Counted from the first letter of the stretch, positions 10,368-21,748 are shown. The stretch is 64,000 nucleotides of DNA from Cercis canadensis (GCA_003255065.1 QAOA01007694.1:30718-94717); one strand, 5' to 3'. A program made the numbers and translations. Notes: generated from the sequence alone by a model not told the origin.

Positions 10368-12963
10368 TAGGGGTGTAAGCAAACTGAACCAAACCGAACC
10401 GAAGGAAAACCAAACCAATGGGTCTGGTCCAGTTTTCAGTTTTTGTGTCTAAAAAACTGAACTGGTTGGTTCGGTTCTTAATTTTAGTAATAAAAAATTG
10501 ACCAAAAACCAAATAAAACTAAGACATAAATATATATTTTTTTATATAATTTTGTATGTTTAATATTACACTAAACTCCGTAGATCTGAAGGAGGTTTAC
10601 TAAAAATCCCTTTCTTCCTATTTTGATTTCTAAAATCCCTAACTCCCTTTATCGCATTTCACCCTCCCTCTCGCATCCTTCATTGGAATCATCACCGAAT
10701 CACTTTATATCTGCCTCTCCCTCTCTGTGGAAGCCTAAATCACTCCATTTTTGACCTCTCCCCCTTTGCAATTGGTGGTTTGGTGGTTGTCTGGCTCTCT
10801 CCCTTCTCAATTGCAAACTCTCGCTCTCATCTTATCCGTAACTCCGTGCGACAAATCGGTGGTTTCAACCAAGATTTCACCAGCGGCTCTCATCACACTT
10901 TGTGTGCAGTAATTATCCCTAATTTCTAGGCTCTTAAATCTCTTTTAATGCTTAATTGAGTGGACTTGGCCTTATTTCATAAGTTTGGGTTCATATTGGG
11001 CTTATTTGTTTTCTTCAGCATTATTAGGATTTTGATACTATTTTTGTATTTTGGGTATATCTTTAGTTCTGAATGTCTAAAAATTGTGAATCTTGCCTTG
11101 TAAGAAAGTTGAGAGGATTATCTACAACTTGTATTCAGATCTCCAAGGCCAATTCGGACGTTCAATGGATCAAATTTAACCCGGAATCCAGAGCAGAGAT
11201 GCTGCCGCTGGATCCTGACCCACATGCAGACATTGGGCCATAACTTGGGTTGTGGGTGTCGTATGATGTTGAAACTGGTTCCATTGGAAATCTACGATGT
11301 AGAGATTCAATTGTTGTGAAGGCCGGTTCTCCAAATTATGTCATTTTGATGGTCTTATTGCCTATCTAAACCCGCTTATTAGTCCAGAGACCTATCAAGA
11401 CTTAAATGGGCCTAACTCCCTCATTTCAGACCCAATTAGCCCCAAATCGGGGCCCATTTGAAGCTGAGGTCTAGAGGATTAAACCTAGTTTAAGGATAAT
11501 TTAGGTGTGCACTTAATTGAAGATTTTATAATAAGGGCAAGGAGGCAGACGTTTAGGGTATTCTATTCAGCACAATTTTAGTTTCTCTAGGTTTTCTCTC
11601 TAGGTTTCTCTCTAGTTTTCTTTAAAGCTTTGTCCCTCATGTTCATGGAGGGATAATTACTCAAGTCAATCTAGGTTTAAGCTATTCTGATTATTAATTC
11701 TGAGATTATGCTTTGATTGTTATTCATTTAGTGGTTAATCAAGTTCTTTCCATCCTCTGAAATATTCTATTTGAATTGCTTAATTTCGGATTTGAATGTT
11801 CATGTGTTAATTGATTAATTGCATATGTAGAGACCCTTAGATCACTTAGAGGCTTCTTGATGTGTTCTAAGGTCAAGAATTAGGTTAATGATTGAATGGA
11901 TCTTTTGTGATTAAGGATGGATTAAAATCAGAATTAGCATAACCTTGGATTGACTGCTTCTTTAATTCGGTTTACCCCTCTTAACTAATTTCTGTTAATT
12001 AATTCTGCAAACAAACCCCCTATTTAATTAACTCCCTGATTGGATTCCCTAACTAGAATAATCCTTAGGTTCGACTTGGTGTTACCCTATGCTGCAAGCA
12101 TTGTTGGTGAACCGATTTCAAATTGTTAATTTGATTAGCCTCAATAGCTCATCATTTCGTTGTCTCACTGCCATGGAAATCCATCCTTCAACTCGCTATC
12201 TCGCTGCCATGGAAATTTGTTTCATTTGGGATGTTGCTAGTTTATTTTTTATTTTTTTTGTTTGATTTAATTTGCTGTTATTAGTCATTTGACTTCTTTT
12301 GGTTTTGGCATATTGGAAGTGATACTGTCACTTTCATGTTTGAAAGCCCAAGTACATTTCATTTTCTTGAACAAACTCTTTTGGATTTATTGTCTAAAGT
12401 TGTCTTGTTTTTTTGGTCCATGTGCAATTGGGTGTTTTTCCTGTGATTTGTTTTGAGTTTCACTTTTCTAGCCTCTACAAGACTAAATTTTTGTTAGTAA
12501 ATTTAGTGTTGATTGGTCATGTATACAAGTGGGTTTTCCAATGGTTTTCTTATATTTTCCCCTTAATTTGGTATGTCTTGTTTAAGAGGTATAGGGCTGT
12601 TCTATGGTGAAGTTTTCATTTTCTTGGATGTTGATTCATTCTGAACTTCAAAGCTTTGGGCTTATAGGAGACTCAATTCTTACTATTAAATGCATCATAA
12701 TGAAAGTGAGCCCAGTCTCCATCTCTCTCCATCGTTCTGTTTCTCCTACTTTGCTTGAGCTATCTTTCCATCTCTTTCTAGGTCTCTAATTTTTGTCGTG
12801 CTATTTTTTTCTCTTTTTGTTTGGTGACCAAACTGAGTTTGGCCGGTTCGGTTTTGCTCTAAAAAATTCCAGAAACCAAATAGAACCAAACTGAAATGGC
12901 TTGGTCAGTTCAGTAGTCAGTTTGGGGTGTAAATCAGATCGAACCGGACCGATTACACCCCTG
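10368..12963. mobile_element. hAT-type non-autonomous transposon
   Basis: The left end reads TAGGGGTGTAA and the reverse complement of the right end reads CAGGGGTGTAA. Both continue into 'aaccgaacc/ggttcggt' subterminal repeats, in opposite orientations at the two ends (about 10380-10480 and 12835-12955). The flanking 8 bp are CTCATAAC (10360-10367) and CTCATACC (12964-12971), 7 of 8 identical, as expected for hAT. No transposase is present. The interior carries a nested LTR-family copy (10890-12154) and otherwise non-coding DNA. Confidence 0.8.
10890..12154 (+). mobile_element. LTR-like copy of the TGATGAGC family inside the hAT element
   Basis: Collinear with the solo LTR at 29668-31099 from the 'cagtaattatccctaatttc' start to the 3' end AGCCTCAATAGCTCATCA. 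Shared landmarks include 'gatcctgacc.acatgcag', 'ttgttcatggaggg' and 'taatccttaggttcgactt'. The left terminus is degraded (TCATCACAC instead of TGATGAACAC) and no target duplication is visible, so the insertion is older or its edge was altered. No coding sequence. Confidence 0.7.
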
Positions 12964-12971
12964 CTCATACC

Positions 12972-13491
12972 TGCTCTACTCACCGGCATTATCCACTTAA
13001 GTGTGGTATGTCATACCATGGAGATATGCTAGAATCCCCAATATTTTTAATCATACTTATAAGACAATATTTTTTAACATTTTTCATTATATATTTATAC
13101 ACTATCTCATTTAATAGTAGTGATAATATTATTATTTTTTAACTTAGTCTTTATTATAAGAGTTTATATATACCCTTTTTATTTGAGAATAAATAGAATA
13201 TGGCTAAAAGAAACAAAGAGAAGAAACACATAAATAGAGAGGTAGAGAAGGAGAGAAAGAGAGGAAAGAGAGAAATAGAGAGAGAGATAAAGATGCATCC
13301 ACAAGAAGAAATAGAGGGAGACAAAGAAAAAGAGATTAATGCATGAGTGTGCTGCTTCCCAAATAGGATTGGATTCAGCAGTTGGGAGATGGTGGAATCC
13401 ATTTCACCTGCATGTCAGGAATTTTCTCAAATTCCAGAACAATTTTGAATTTATAATTGGTTCCACCCTAGCCATTTGGTTAGATTTCAAG
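12972..13491. other. Non-coding, with purine-rich GA tract
   Basis: No gene seen. Positions 13196-13340 are a GA-rich low-complexity tract (repeated agagag/aaagag). On the minus strand it reads as a long Ser/Leu/Phe-rich frame, which is a composition effect. Confidence 0.6.
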
Positions 13492-14809
13492 AGGTGTTTG
13501 GCAGACATATTCTTTTTATTTTCTTGGGAATCTCAACTTAGGAAACTAATATTCCCATGTTTGGTACAAGGTTTCAAAAAAAATATTCTCAAGAAAGTAG
13601 GATTCCTAGGAACGATTTTGAGGCAAGTTTCCTACCAAAACTCTCCTATGGGTGGTGGAAATCTTGGATTCCCATGACTATGAGAAAGTTTTTTAGATGT
13701 AAAACGACAAATATACCCTTCATTAATGACATAATCATAATAATGCCAAAATTCTTTACACTATATAATTACTAGTTTGCACTGGATCAAATATACCCTT
13801 GCTGGTCTTACTCTCCTCGAAACCTTCATTGGCCTTGTTGTGGCCACCCCACTTTTCATCATTTTTAGCCCAATTCTAGTGCCCACCACCATTGTCCTCG
13901 GCCTCGCCGTTGCTAGATTCCTCTCTTTCAAAGATGCTAGTTTAACGGGGCTCTCCTCATTCTCTTGGGTCATGAATTATAGTGTATAGAAGCACCAGTC
14001 AACTTGTTCCATCTACTAAAAAATACACTGTGACTACTTCTATATTGTCTAACCTTTGATGTGGATATCACAAACATGGGCTTTGCCCATTTATGAAAAT
14101 TTGTTCTTGAAATTGGTGGTACTCGTAGGTAATGTGTATGGAATATAGCCAAGAGAGGAAAGAACTAATCCGAGCATTACATAAGGACAAAAAATTGTCT
14201 GATCTTCCCAAGATAACCCAAGTAAGTTTCTTTTGGCTCGTAAATATACTTGAGTTACCTTGAGCTCATTTTTAGTCTTACTTTGTACTTCTCAATGACA
14301 TAACTTTCTGCATGAGCAAAGAAAGAGGAGGAAGACAAAGAGCGAGAAACTAAGAAAAAGAAAGAAGAAAGCATGAGGAGAAAGAGATGAGGAAGACAAA
14401 CAAAGAAACCAGAAGCAAATCTATTTTTATTTTAAAACAAAAAAATAAAAGAGAAAGGTAAATAAAACAAAATTAACTAAAAACATAAAAAAAAAAAAAG
14501 TTGCAAAGCATAAAAAAAATGTAACAAAGACACAAATTTTTTAAAAATAAATATTCATTAATTATAAGAAATAATTTTATTTTTTTAACTTAAAATAGAT
14601 GGGGCTACTTTTGGATAAAATGCTAAGATTCCTAGGAAAATTGTATTAAAAACAAACGTGGGGATAGAAGATTCCCAAGAAACATTATCTAACATTCTTA
14701 AGAATGTTTAAGGTCAACCAAACGCATTTGTAACGTTCTCGAGAATCATCATTCCCAATAAACATGATTCCCAACAACAAAAAAAGAAATTTTCTGCCAA
14801 ACGCCCCCC
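13492..14809. mobile_element. Terminal-inverted-repeat element carrying an oleosin fragment
   Basis: The left end AGGTGTTTGGCAGA (13492-13505) mirrors the right end TCTGCCAAACGCCCCCC (14793-14809). The ends continue with related 'ttgggaatct' / 'gattcccaa' sequence on both sides. This style of end (G-rich, GTTTGGCA) is common in small plant TIR elements. The superfamily cannot be settled because no clean target duplication is visible. Between the ends lie a captured piece of an oleosin gene (13777-13989), AT-rich DNA and a GA-rich tract (14320-14410). No transposase is present. Confidence 0.55.
13777..13989 (+). pseudogene. Oleosin hydrophobic-hairpin fragment
   Basis: About 70 codons match the central domain of oleosins, the structural proteins that coat seed and pollen oil bodies. 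Directly visible is the proline knot [12 protein letters not shown] (pattern P-x5-S-P-x3-P), which turns the hydrophobic hairpin inside the lipid droplet. It is flanked by the hydrophobic arms [17 protein letters not shown] and [13 protein letters not shown], then the conserved ending [13 protein letters not shown]. There is no ATG at the start (the frame opens at a TTG); the amphipathic N-terminus and the C-terminal tail are missing, and a stop follows at 13987. Whole oleosins are about 140-180 residues. Its position between inverted repeats suggests capture by a transposon (inference). Confidence 0.85.
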
Positions 14810-14829
14810 AAGGGTCACACCTATCAATG

Positions 14830-15850
14830 TTTTAAAAATCGGACTGGCGAGCGAACTGATGTGGTAAAAAATGACCGGTCGAACTGGTTGAATCGAAGCT
14901 TTTTTCTAAACTCAAAGATTAACAACGAACAAAACATGGAGGATGAAACACAAATTATTAAACTTAACTCATAAGTGAAAGTCTCAAACTTAAAGATTCA
15001 AATAACTAAAAATCAAAAGATATAAAAACCTAATCTATATACAACTAATTTAAAATGATGATCTACAACAAAATTAGATTGTTTCAATAGCCAACATCTC
15101 TTACAAGTTCACAATTTTTAACATATGAAAATTAAATAATCAGAACATATAAATAAATAACCAGATAATCATAACCAAAAAAAAAAAGAGACATAGTCAC
15201 ATAATATTAAGCAAACAAATAAATAAATAACTAAGAAACTAATTAAATCATGCACAATAGATCAAGAGAAAAAAAAATGCAAGAACATGTGGTGTCGAAC
15301 CCACATAGCTGCATATGATTTTGTTCCCTCTTAGTGGAGTTAGAGACACACATGCTTTAAATAATAACGAATAATGAGGAAAAAAAGAGAAGATGAGGAT
15401 AATAATAAAGCAATGGGTTAATGGTAAAAGTTTTAAGAAATTAGAAAAAAGTCTTAAGTTAAAATCTGTGTACTGTGTGATTATGTATTATAATTTTTAC
15501 ATATTTAATATTAAATAAATCTATTAAATAGTTAATAAATAATTTTTGTGCAACAATAAATACAAGTCTAGAGTTGTCCTAATGGTTTAGATTGTGAACT
15601 ATTAATTTCTTAACTATTCTATTAATAAATATATTAAAGTTGAGATGTCATAGTAGCAAAAAATGCTGTTTGAAGCCGTCTAGTTTGTGCAAAACCAAAC
15701 CAGTTCAGTGGTTCGCACCAGTTTGGACGATTCTCACCAGTTTCAGGCAGTTTAATCGGTGTAGTAGTTTAGGGGCATTAACCGAACTATTTTCCTTATC
15801 GGGTACTAGTCAGATTGGTTGGACCGGCCGGTCTGGTACGATTTTTAAAA
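14830..15850. mobile_element. Small inverted-repeat element, no coding capacity
   Basis: The left end is TTTTAAAAATCGGACTGG and the reverse complement of the right end is TTTTAAAAATCGTACCAG. The flanking CAATG is present on both sides (14825-14829 and 15851-15855), consistent with a 5-bp target duplication. Both ends continue into 'ccggtc/gaccgg' sequence. The interior is AT-rich with no credible gene. The superfamily is uncertain. Confidence 0.6.
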
Positions 15851-15855
15851 CAATG

Positions 15856-16150
15856 ATGCCCATAGCCATCTTACGGGACCTTGTTTGTCTTTATTCAAAA
15901 ACATATTTTATTCAAAGGTGTCATATTGAGTTAAATAGCTTTGCAAAGTGGATTATTAAGGAGAATTAACCCTTAGAACTTATGATAGTACATGGGAAAA
16001 AACAAAACAATACTATTATTATAGATCTTAAAGAAAGGGGAAAATTGATAAGGGGAAGCAATTACATACCGTCTCCCGCCAGCTAGAGACTTGAGCACTT
16101 GGAGGTTGGATTGTTTTCTCCTTTAATCCTTTGTTGTTCTCACTTCAAAC
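15856..16150. other. Non-coding, upstream of the PTAC12 remnant
   Basis: No domain or clear promoter is recognisable. If the PTAC12 copy was ever active, its promoter should be here or inside the transposons further left. Confidence 0.4.
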
Positions 16151-16254
16151 CTAGCTGGTGTCATCTCCATCTTTTGCAAAACCAAGCATTTTGAGAGCAC
16201 ATGTCTTCTATTCAGGGCAATGCTGCGAATAGGTTATGCTTCAATCACTTCTAG
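16151..16254 (+). pseudogene. PTAC12: PTAC12 exon 1 (transit-peptide region), tentative
   Basis: Read in the frame that joins exon 2, the sequence ends FRAMLRIGYASITSR, which fits the end of the poorly conserved, basic and Ser-rich chloroplast transit region of PTAC12. The donor is CTTCTAG|GTTCCT (GT at 16255). The phase is 2, and exon 2 begins with the A that completes the Arg codon. No ATG is found at the expected start, where the frame reads CTA GCT GGT; so either the start codon is lost or the exon begins elsewhere. Identity rests on position, phase and weak similarity. Confidence 0.45.
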
Positions 16255-16759
16255 GTTCCTATCTTTACCTTATAATTTTTAGCTCTTAACTTTGAGTGGC
16301 TTTATGGGCTTTTCTTGTCTTGGAGGAGGAGCTTGTAATTTGCTTGGATTTCCATTATTTGCAGCTGTTGTACATCTATGGGGTATTATTCTTAATTCAA
16401 TTTGACAACAAAGTTTAAATTTTGTCTATTTTGGTTTAAAGATGCTACATTTCTTATGTATTTTTAGCTCATAACTTTGAGTGGCTTCATGAGTTTTTCT
16501 TATTTTGGAGAAGAAGGAGCTTGTGGTTTGCTTGGATTTTCATTATTTACAGTTGTTGTACATTAGGGGATATATTTTTAATTCCATTTGACAACAAAGT
16601 CTAAGGTTTTTTTTTTTTTTTTTGGTTTAAAGATACTTCATTTGCTATTCAATTAATGTTAAATGGAGCTAATTTGAGTCTATCTTGTTGAAACCTGCTT
16701 TAGTCTTCATATCTAGGTTCATTTCCAGCTGGGATTTTGCAAGTTAGAGTTGGCTTCAG

Positions 16760-17361
16760 AAATTCAATGAGGTTTCCTTTATATATTTGTATAAAGTGTG
16801 AAAGGAAATATGATTATATTTAACATTTATTTGTTGAATGTCCACCCTACTACAGTTACATGGACTTAACCTTTGGCCACCTTGAGCCGGCCCTCTGGTG
16901 CTAGAGCAAGTATTCCTGGGCAGGAGTATTGGCCTGAAGGTACTGCTAGTCGTGTTCAGGCAGCTCAAGCATCGAAACCAACTGGTGATTCATTAGGATC
17001 TTCATCTAATGGAAAAAACCTTGGAAGTAGGAGGAAGAATTACGAAACAACTGTTGCTACTTCCTTAGAAGTTTCTGTAGAATCAATTGACCCCATGCCT
17101 CCTGAAGCATCGGTTGACCCCACAGAAGATTGTGAAGACTTCTCATCTGATTATGTTGTTTATCAATCTGAACATGAGGTAGAAGAAGAGTATGTATTTG
17201 AATTAGACAAGAAACTTGGGCATCCACATCCTTTTATTGATCCAAAAGTTAAAAAGCCAATAGAGGGGCCACATACAAGTGAAGAACTACGCTGGAATTG
17301 GAGAAAGCCAGAAAAAGAACAATGATCTAGATGGCAAAGAAGGTGACCAAATGGTGAAACA
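16760..17361 (+). pseudogene. PTAC12: PTAC12 exon 2 (SGARASIPG..WPEGT and NWRKPEKEQ region), broken
   Basis: The exon starts after TTGGCTTCAG and opens NSMRFPLYICIKCERK. It then reads PYYSYMD and, after a one-base shift near 16890, SGARASIPGQEYWPEGT, SRRKNYET, an acidic stretch, FELDKKLGHPHPFIDP and NWRKPEKEQ. These blocks are hallmarks of PTAC12 in this order. Breaks are TAA at 16821, the frameshift, TGA at 17323 (where the family has Trp) and TGA at 17344 (where it has Arg). The acidic linker before PYYSYMD is shorter than in known proteins. The exon ends ACA|GTTAGT, phase 0, agreeing with exon 3. Confidence 0.85.
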
Positions 17362-17465
17362 GTTAGTGCTTATGGAAACTATATATGGAAAGTTGTTTTC
17401 TAATATTGTCTATGTTGTGTTTTAGTGAGTTTACATATGGTATTATATGACTACTTCATATGCAT

Positions 17466-17567
17466 TTGTGTATATGCATGTAACAAGCATGCAACAGAGG
17501 ATAGGGTAGAACAAAATTGTGTATATGCATGTAACAAACATGCAACGGAGAATAGGCCAGAACAAAA
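17466..17567. repeat. 51-bp tandem duplication in intron 2
   Basis: Two units starting TTGTGTATATGCATGTAACA at 17466 and 17517, differing at a few bases. Confidence 0.85.
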
Positions 17568-17671
17568 TTATGTGTTACATGGTTACACTACGAAGAATAT
17601 ATTGTTTGACAAATGATCAAATGGTGCATCCATATTCATCCACATGAAACTTCTATTACTCACTTAAATAT

Positions 17672-18853
17672 TGAAGGTTGCAGAAAATACTCCTAGAGGG
17701 TGGGGAGGGGGGGTGAATAGGAGTTTTCAAAATTTACAACTATATTAGTTCTAAAATGCATATTAGTTCAATATTCAGTTCTTTTCAAGAACTAGTTCTC
17801 TAACCTTAAGAACTAGTTCTCTGATAAAATAGAATTCAACAAAAAATTAGAACTAGCTAAATCAAAGGAGAGCAAAATAAGGACAACTCAGAATATCATA
17901 CTCAAGCAACAGAAGCACATATAAATCTAAAAAATGCAAATAACTCAAAATTAAAGAGATAAAAGAAGAAGAGAGATTAGCAAGAGAATTTTATAGTGGT
18001 TCGGCTAACATTGCCTACATCCACTTCTCCCAATTGCTTGGGGTTCCACTAAAATCTGAGTTTAGTTGCCCTAGCTTCTCCAAGCTTTACATCCATGGTT
18101 TTTCTTCAAGCAAACCAAGAACTCATCCATTCCAACAAAGATGAAGCAAAACTCTCACCAAGATTTCTCCATAGAAATCTAAATACAAATCCTTTTTATC
18201 AAAGATAAATCCCCATTAGAAAGCACTCTCTCAATAGAGAAGATTAATACAATTATCGCACTTGAGGAAGAAGAAGGAGAGAAAGAAACTAAGTACATAA
18301 CACTTAGAGAACCATTCTTCAATCTCTCTCTAGAAAGCTTTATCTCACCATTTTTCTTCTTTCTTCTTCGCTACTGAAGTCTTGAAAAATTTATCTTCTT
18401 AAGGAAAAATGATCCCACGTGAAGACTTGGGTAATAGCTCTAACAAGGACAGCTGTCAATTGCATAGAGCAAAAGAATCTCATTTGCATTATCTCTTTCA
18501 TTTTTAGCAATAAACAATTCTTACTTTATCCCTTAAAAAGGTGGATCTTGCAACTGCACCCTCAAGAGGAAATTTCCTCACCTTGTAAAGGAAACTTCCT
18601 AACAGAATGAGAACTTTTTTGGGTCTTCTTAATTCAGCACATATCCTTGTCCACATTAGCAAATATTTGACAGACAACAAATGGTAAGAATGAGTTCCTT
18701 ATGTGCCAATACCAGTTCTTGAGATGAAGAACTGGTTCTCAAGACTTCTTGCTAACCTGTTCTTAAATAAATACTTAAGCACAAACACATGGTTAATCAA
18801 AGTAGGACCATTTGTTATCATCAAAACTAGATTAGAGAGTTGTGAGGCCAACA
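17672..18853 (-). repeat. Copia (intron 2) 3' LTR
   Basis: 1182 bp, pairs with 23319-24475 with small indels. Contains the palindrome AAGAACTAGTTCTC twice (around 17795-17822) and GAACTGGTTCTC near 18738. Confidence 0.9.
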
Positions 18854-19175
18854 ATCTCCCCTTAAAAATATGCATACTCTAGAACTAGTTCAAGAACTGG
18901 TTCTTAAAGCAATTTTCAAATAATACTTTTTAGAAGAAGCATGGAGTTTCCAACTGAGATAATTCAAACAGATATAATAACAATTCAATTAAAGTATCTC
19001 ATATTTCTCCCCCTTTGTCATTATTAAAAGAGACAAGGGAGAAGAACAACATCAAATAGAAAATAAACTATTCCATAATTCAAATAAGATATCAACTAGC
19101 AGAACCAGATTATCAGAATAAAGAAAACCAGAATAGATACCATTATATATTCAAGAGATTCTCCATGAACAAAAG

Positions 19176-20463
19176 TCAAGCAGACTGTGAACCGATGCAC
19201 AATGCATGATATGCAAAATAAAGAAGAACACAAAAAGGCTGGAGAACAATCAAAATAACTACATACACAACTGAAACTTTAACAAAGAAAGTCATAAGTA
19301 TAATCCTAAGAGGTAGATGGTTTTGAAACCTCAAGGCTGCCAACTGATTCTTTGTAAGGGCCAATTCTTTCTCAACCATAGCAAGTCTAGTAGTGTAATA
19401 AAAAATTGTAGTCTGAAAATAGTTGAGGCGCTTTCCAATCTGATTGGTTAATTTTGCAGGCTTGACAGTTCTTATCCATTCCACGTGATCAAATGACTAG
19501 GAGGAAGGGACTGGTTGTGGTTGGTTTTTTTTGACTTTTTGTAGATTTGGAAGAACTAGGAGCAACAGGTACATGCCTTTTTGAAAAGCTGCTAGGAGCA
19601 GGAGTATGGGTAACTGGTTCTTGATATGGTATAAAACATACATGTGAGGGGTTGAGAAGTCACTATGGCTTCCAATATTGGGTAGTAGTTGGGTTTGTAA
19701 CTAGTTTGTCTAAAGTTTTGGTTATGGGATCAAAGCAATGAATAAAGGGAGGTCTTCCTTGGCCTCTATATTCAGGAAAATCACATATTGACGTCATTGC
19801 ATCATCATAAGATATCAAATTTGTGGGCCAGACCTTTTGCATAAATCTAGTATCCCCTTTAACAGACAAATCAAGCATACTAGCTGAAATCCTTTCAGTT
19901 AACGGAATTTTCATCCCAGCCACATAACTTTTTAGATAGATCATGCCAGAATAAGAACCTTGCAAAGGCTGTGTATGAGCATAATATAAGCAGATTGCCT
20001 TTGCTAGTAGAGGTTCATCTAGCTTTAACATAGCAGACCAACCCATCTTAGCAAACATCATCTCAACTGCTTTGGTGGAAGAATTCTTCGATTCCCAAGT
20101 TACTAAGCAATTGGGTGCTATTGACTTGGTTTCATAAGAATTTTTTGAAGTTTTCCTCAACAGCTTTACTTTCAAATAGAGGAGCAAAAGAACTGTAGAT
20201 TTGGGGGTTTTAACCCTTGGAGTAAATGCAATTTTTCTGGCCATTATCTTGAATTTTCTATGCTTTTTAGAGGGAACTGGTTGAGGTTTTTTCTCATGAG
20301 CAGGCTCAGGAACTAGTTCAGCTTCTTGTTCTTGATATGAGTCTGTTTTAGTTTCAGAGGGAGAAGCAAGTTTTGGAACATAGGTAGGTTCACATTATTC
20401 TAAAATGGATATTGGCTCTTCATCGGAAGGGTGAGCAGTTGCCTTGCCTTTAGACTTAGCCAT
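19176..20463 (-). pseudogene. Envelope-like extra reading frame of the intron-2 Copia, interrupted
   Basis: Lies between RNase H and the 3' LTR, the place of the envelope-like gene in Sireviruses. The N-terminus opens MAKSKGKATAHPSDEEP at 20463 and is hydrophilic and Pro/Glu/Lys-rich. It meets a stop near 20400 and continues as an open 193-codon stretch (20244-19663) with a globular-looking middle (LVTWESKNSSTK, then MTSICDFPEYRGQG). After further breaks a C-terminal piece (19484-19176) shows a heptad-like segment (MVEKELALTKNQLAAL) followed by one strongly hydrophobic segment (about VKVSVVYVVILIVLQPFCVLL), a likely membrane anchor. The coiled-coil-plus-anchor layout resembles reported env-like proteins. 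No function is demonstrated, and none is possible for this broken copy. Confidence 0.6.
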
Positions 20464-21097
20464 CAGTCTTTGGCTAACTCTTCTAATCATAACCTTAAGT
20501 AGCTGGTTGTCAAACAAAGAAAGTGGCAAACACAAGAACACAGAAAGAGAACATGCAAGATGAAAAAAAATGCAAAAAAGAAAGGAAGTGGGAAAAAATT
20601 AGGACAAAATTCAAATGAGGAAGAAAGGAAGAGAAGCAGAGAAGAGAAGGAATGAAAATGGTGCGTTTGCAAAGGGCAGTTAAGTGAAACATGCAGTTTG
20701 GCTAAATGCTAGAAAACACGGGCCAAAAAATCCAAGCCTAGAACAATTTAATAACAAATCAATCCAATAGAAATGAAAGAAATCTTTTAAAGAAATAACA
20801 CAACAAATATCAACCCAAACAATAACCAGATCCTTTTGAAATAAAATACCCTGCAAGATTACAGTCCTTTTTTGTTAAAAAAAATTGACAGCTCGGAAAT
20901 GGAATATTTCACAGGTTCAAAAATGGTTTTGGGCAGAAATAATTTTTTCTAAATATTCTAGACATCTTTGCCAAATTTCCAGAAGCAGACAAAGTGAAAT
21001 TGAATATTAACCAGCCTTTTCATGACAAATAGAGAAAAAAAAAAAAAGGAAAAATGATATGCGAATGTACAAACAAAATGCAAATAGTCATATCTCA

Positions 21098-21560
21098 TCA
21101 AGACAAGTTTATCATGCCTAGCTCATGTCTAAGAAAATAGAATCTATCTTTAGCTAAAGGTTTAGTAAAAATGTCAGCAATTTGATCATCATTACTAACA
21201 AAAGATAATTCTATATCACCCTTAATAACATGATCCCTAAGAAAATGATGCTTGATGTCTAAATGCTTGGTCCTAGAATGTTGAACTGGATTTCTTGCAA
21301 TATTGATAGCACTTGTATTATCACACAACAAAGGAATTTTGTCTAGAAAAAAATACCATAGTCAGCCAATTATTGTTTCATCCAAATCACTTGTGAACAG
21401 CAAAGTCCAGCTGCCATGTATCTAGCCTTCTGGATTGAGCTACTACATTTTTCTTCTTGGATTGCCAAGAAACTAATGCACCTCCTAGGAATTGACAACC
21501 TCCACTAGTGCTTTTGCGATCAATTGAACATCTAGCAAAATCAGAGTCAGTATATGAAAC
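21098..21560 (-). pseudogene. Copia (intron 2) RNase H, partial
   Basis: Minus-strand reading gives SYTDSDFARCSIDRKSTSGG and QFLGGALVSWQSKK, then, after damage, the end of the domain: NTSAINIARNPVQHSRTKHLDIKHHFLRDH split over segments, and DIFTKPLA. This is the typical Copia RNase H and pol C-terminus, which would degrade the RNA strand during reverse transcription. It starts abruptly next to the protease, so the integrase and polymerase domains upstream are deleted. Confidence 0.85.
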
Positions 21561-21574
21561 TAGTTCAAAAGAAC

Positions 21575-21748
21575 TAGTTCTTTTCCATTATCACCAAAAG
21601 TAATAGCTCCCAAGTCCTCCAAACTAATGAAAATAAACTTTGAGTAGTCTTCGGTCATGTGCCTAGAGCAGCCACTATCCAGATACCAACAATCACTTTT
21701 GGCTTGATAACAGACCTGTAAGAAAGTTAGAGAGCTTGAGGTACCCAA
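21575..21748 (-). pseudogene. Copia (intron 2) protease fragment
   Basis: CWYLDSGCSRHMTEDYSKF is the DSG-type aspartic protease active site of Copia pol, which would process the polyprotein. The frame ends GAITFGDNGK, just before a paired AACTAGTTC string at which the deletion into RNase H is centred. Confidence 0.85.

Noticed and set aside
10303..10512. Minus-strand frame across the hAT left end
   Set aside because: It runs over the inverted terminus and its aaccgaacc repeats, so it is an accident of the repeat.
10880..12160. 5-bp target duplication for the LTR copy inside the hAT element
   Set aside because: Candidate left strings (CTTTG, TTGTG, GGCTC) do not match the right TTTCG, so no duplication is claimed.
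13154..13402. Ser/Leu/Phe-rich minus-strand frame resembling a membrane protein
   Set aside because: Produced by the GA-rich tract; no conserved motif. The same holds for 57138-57713.
15640..15969. 109-codon plus-strand frame
   Set aside because: Crosses the end of the 14830-15850 element and contains its ccggtc repeats; no domain.
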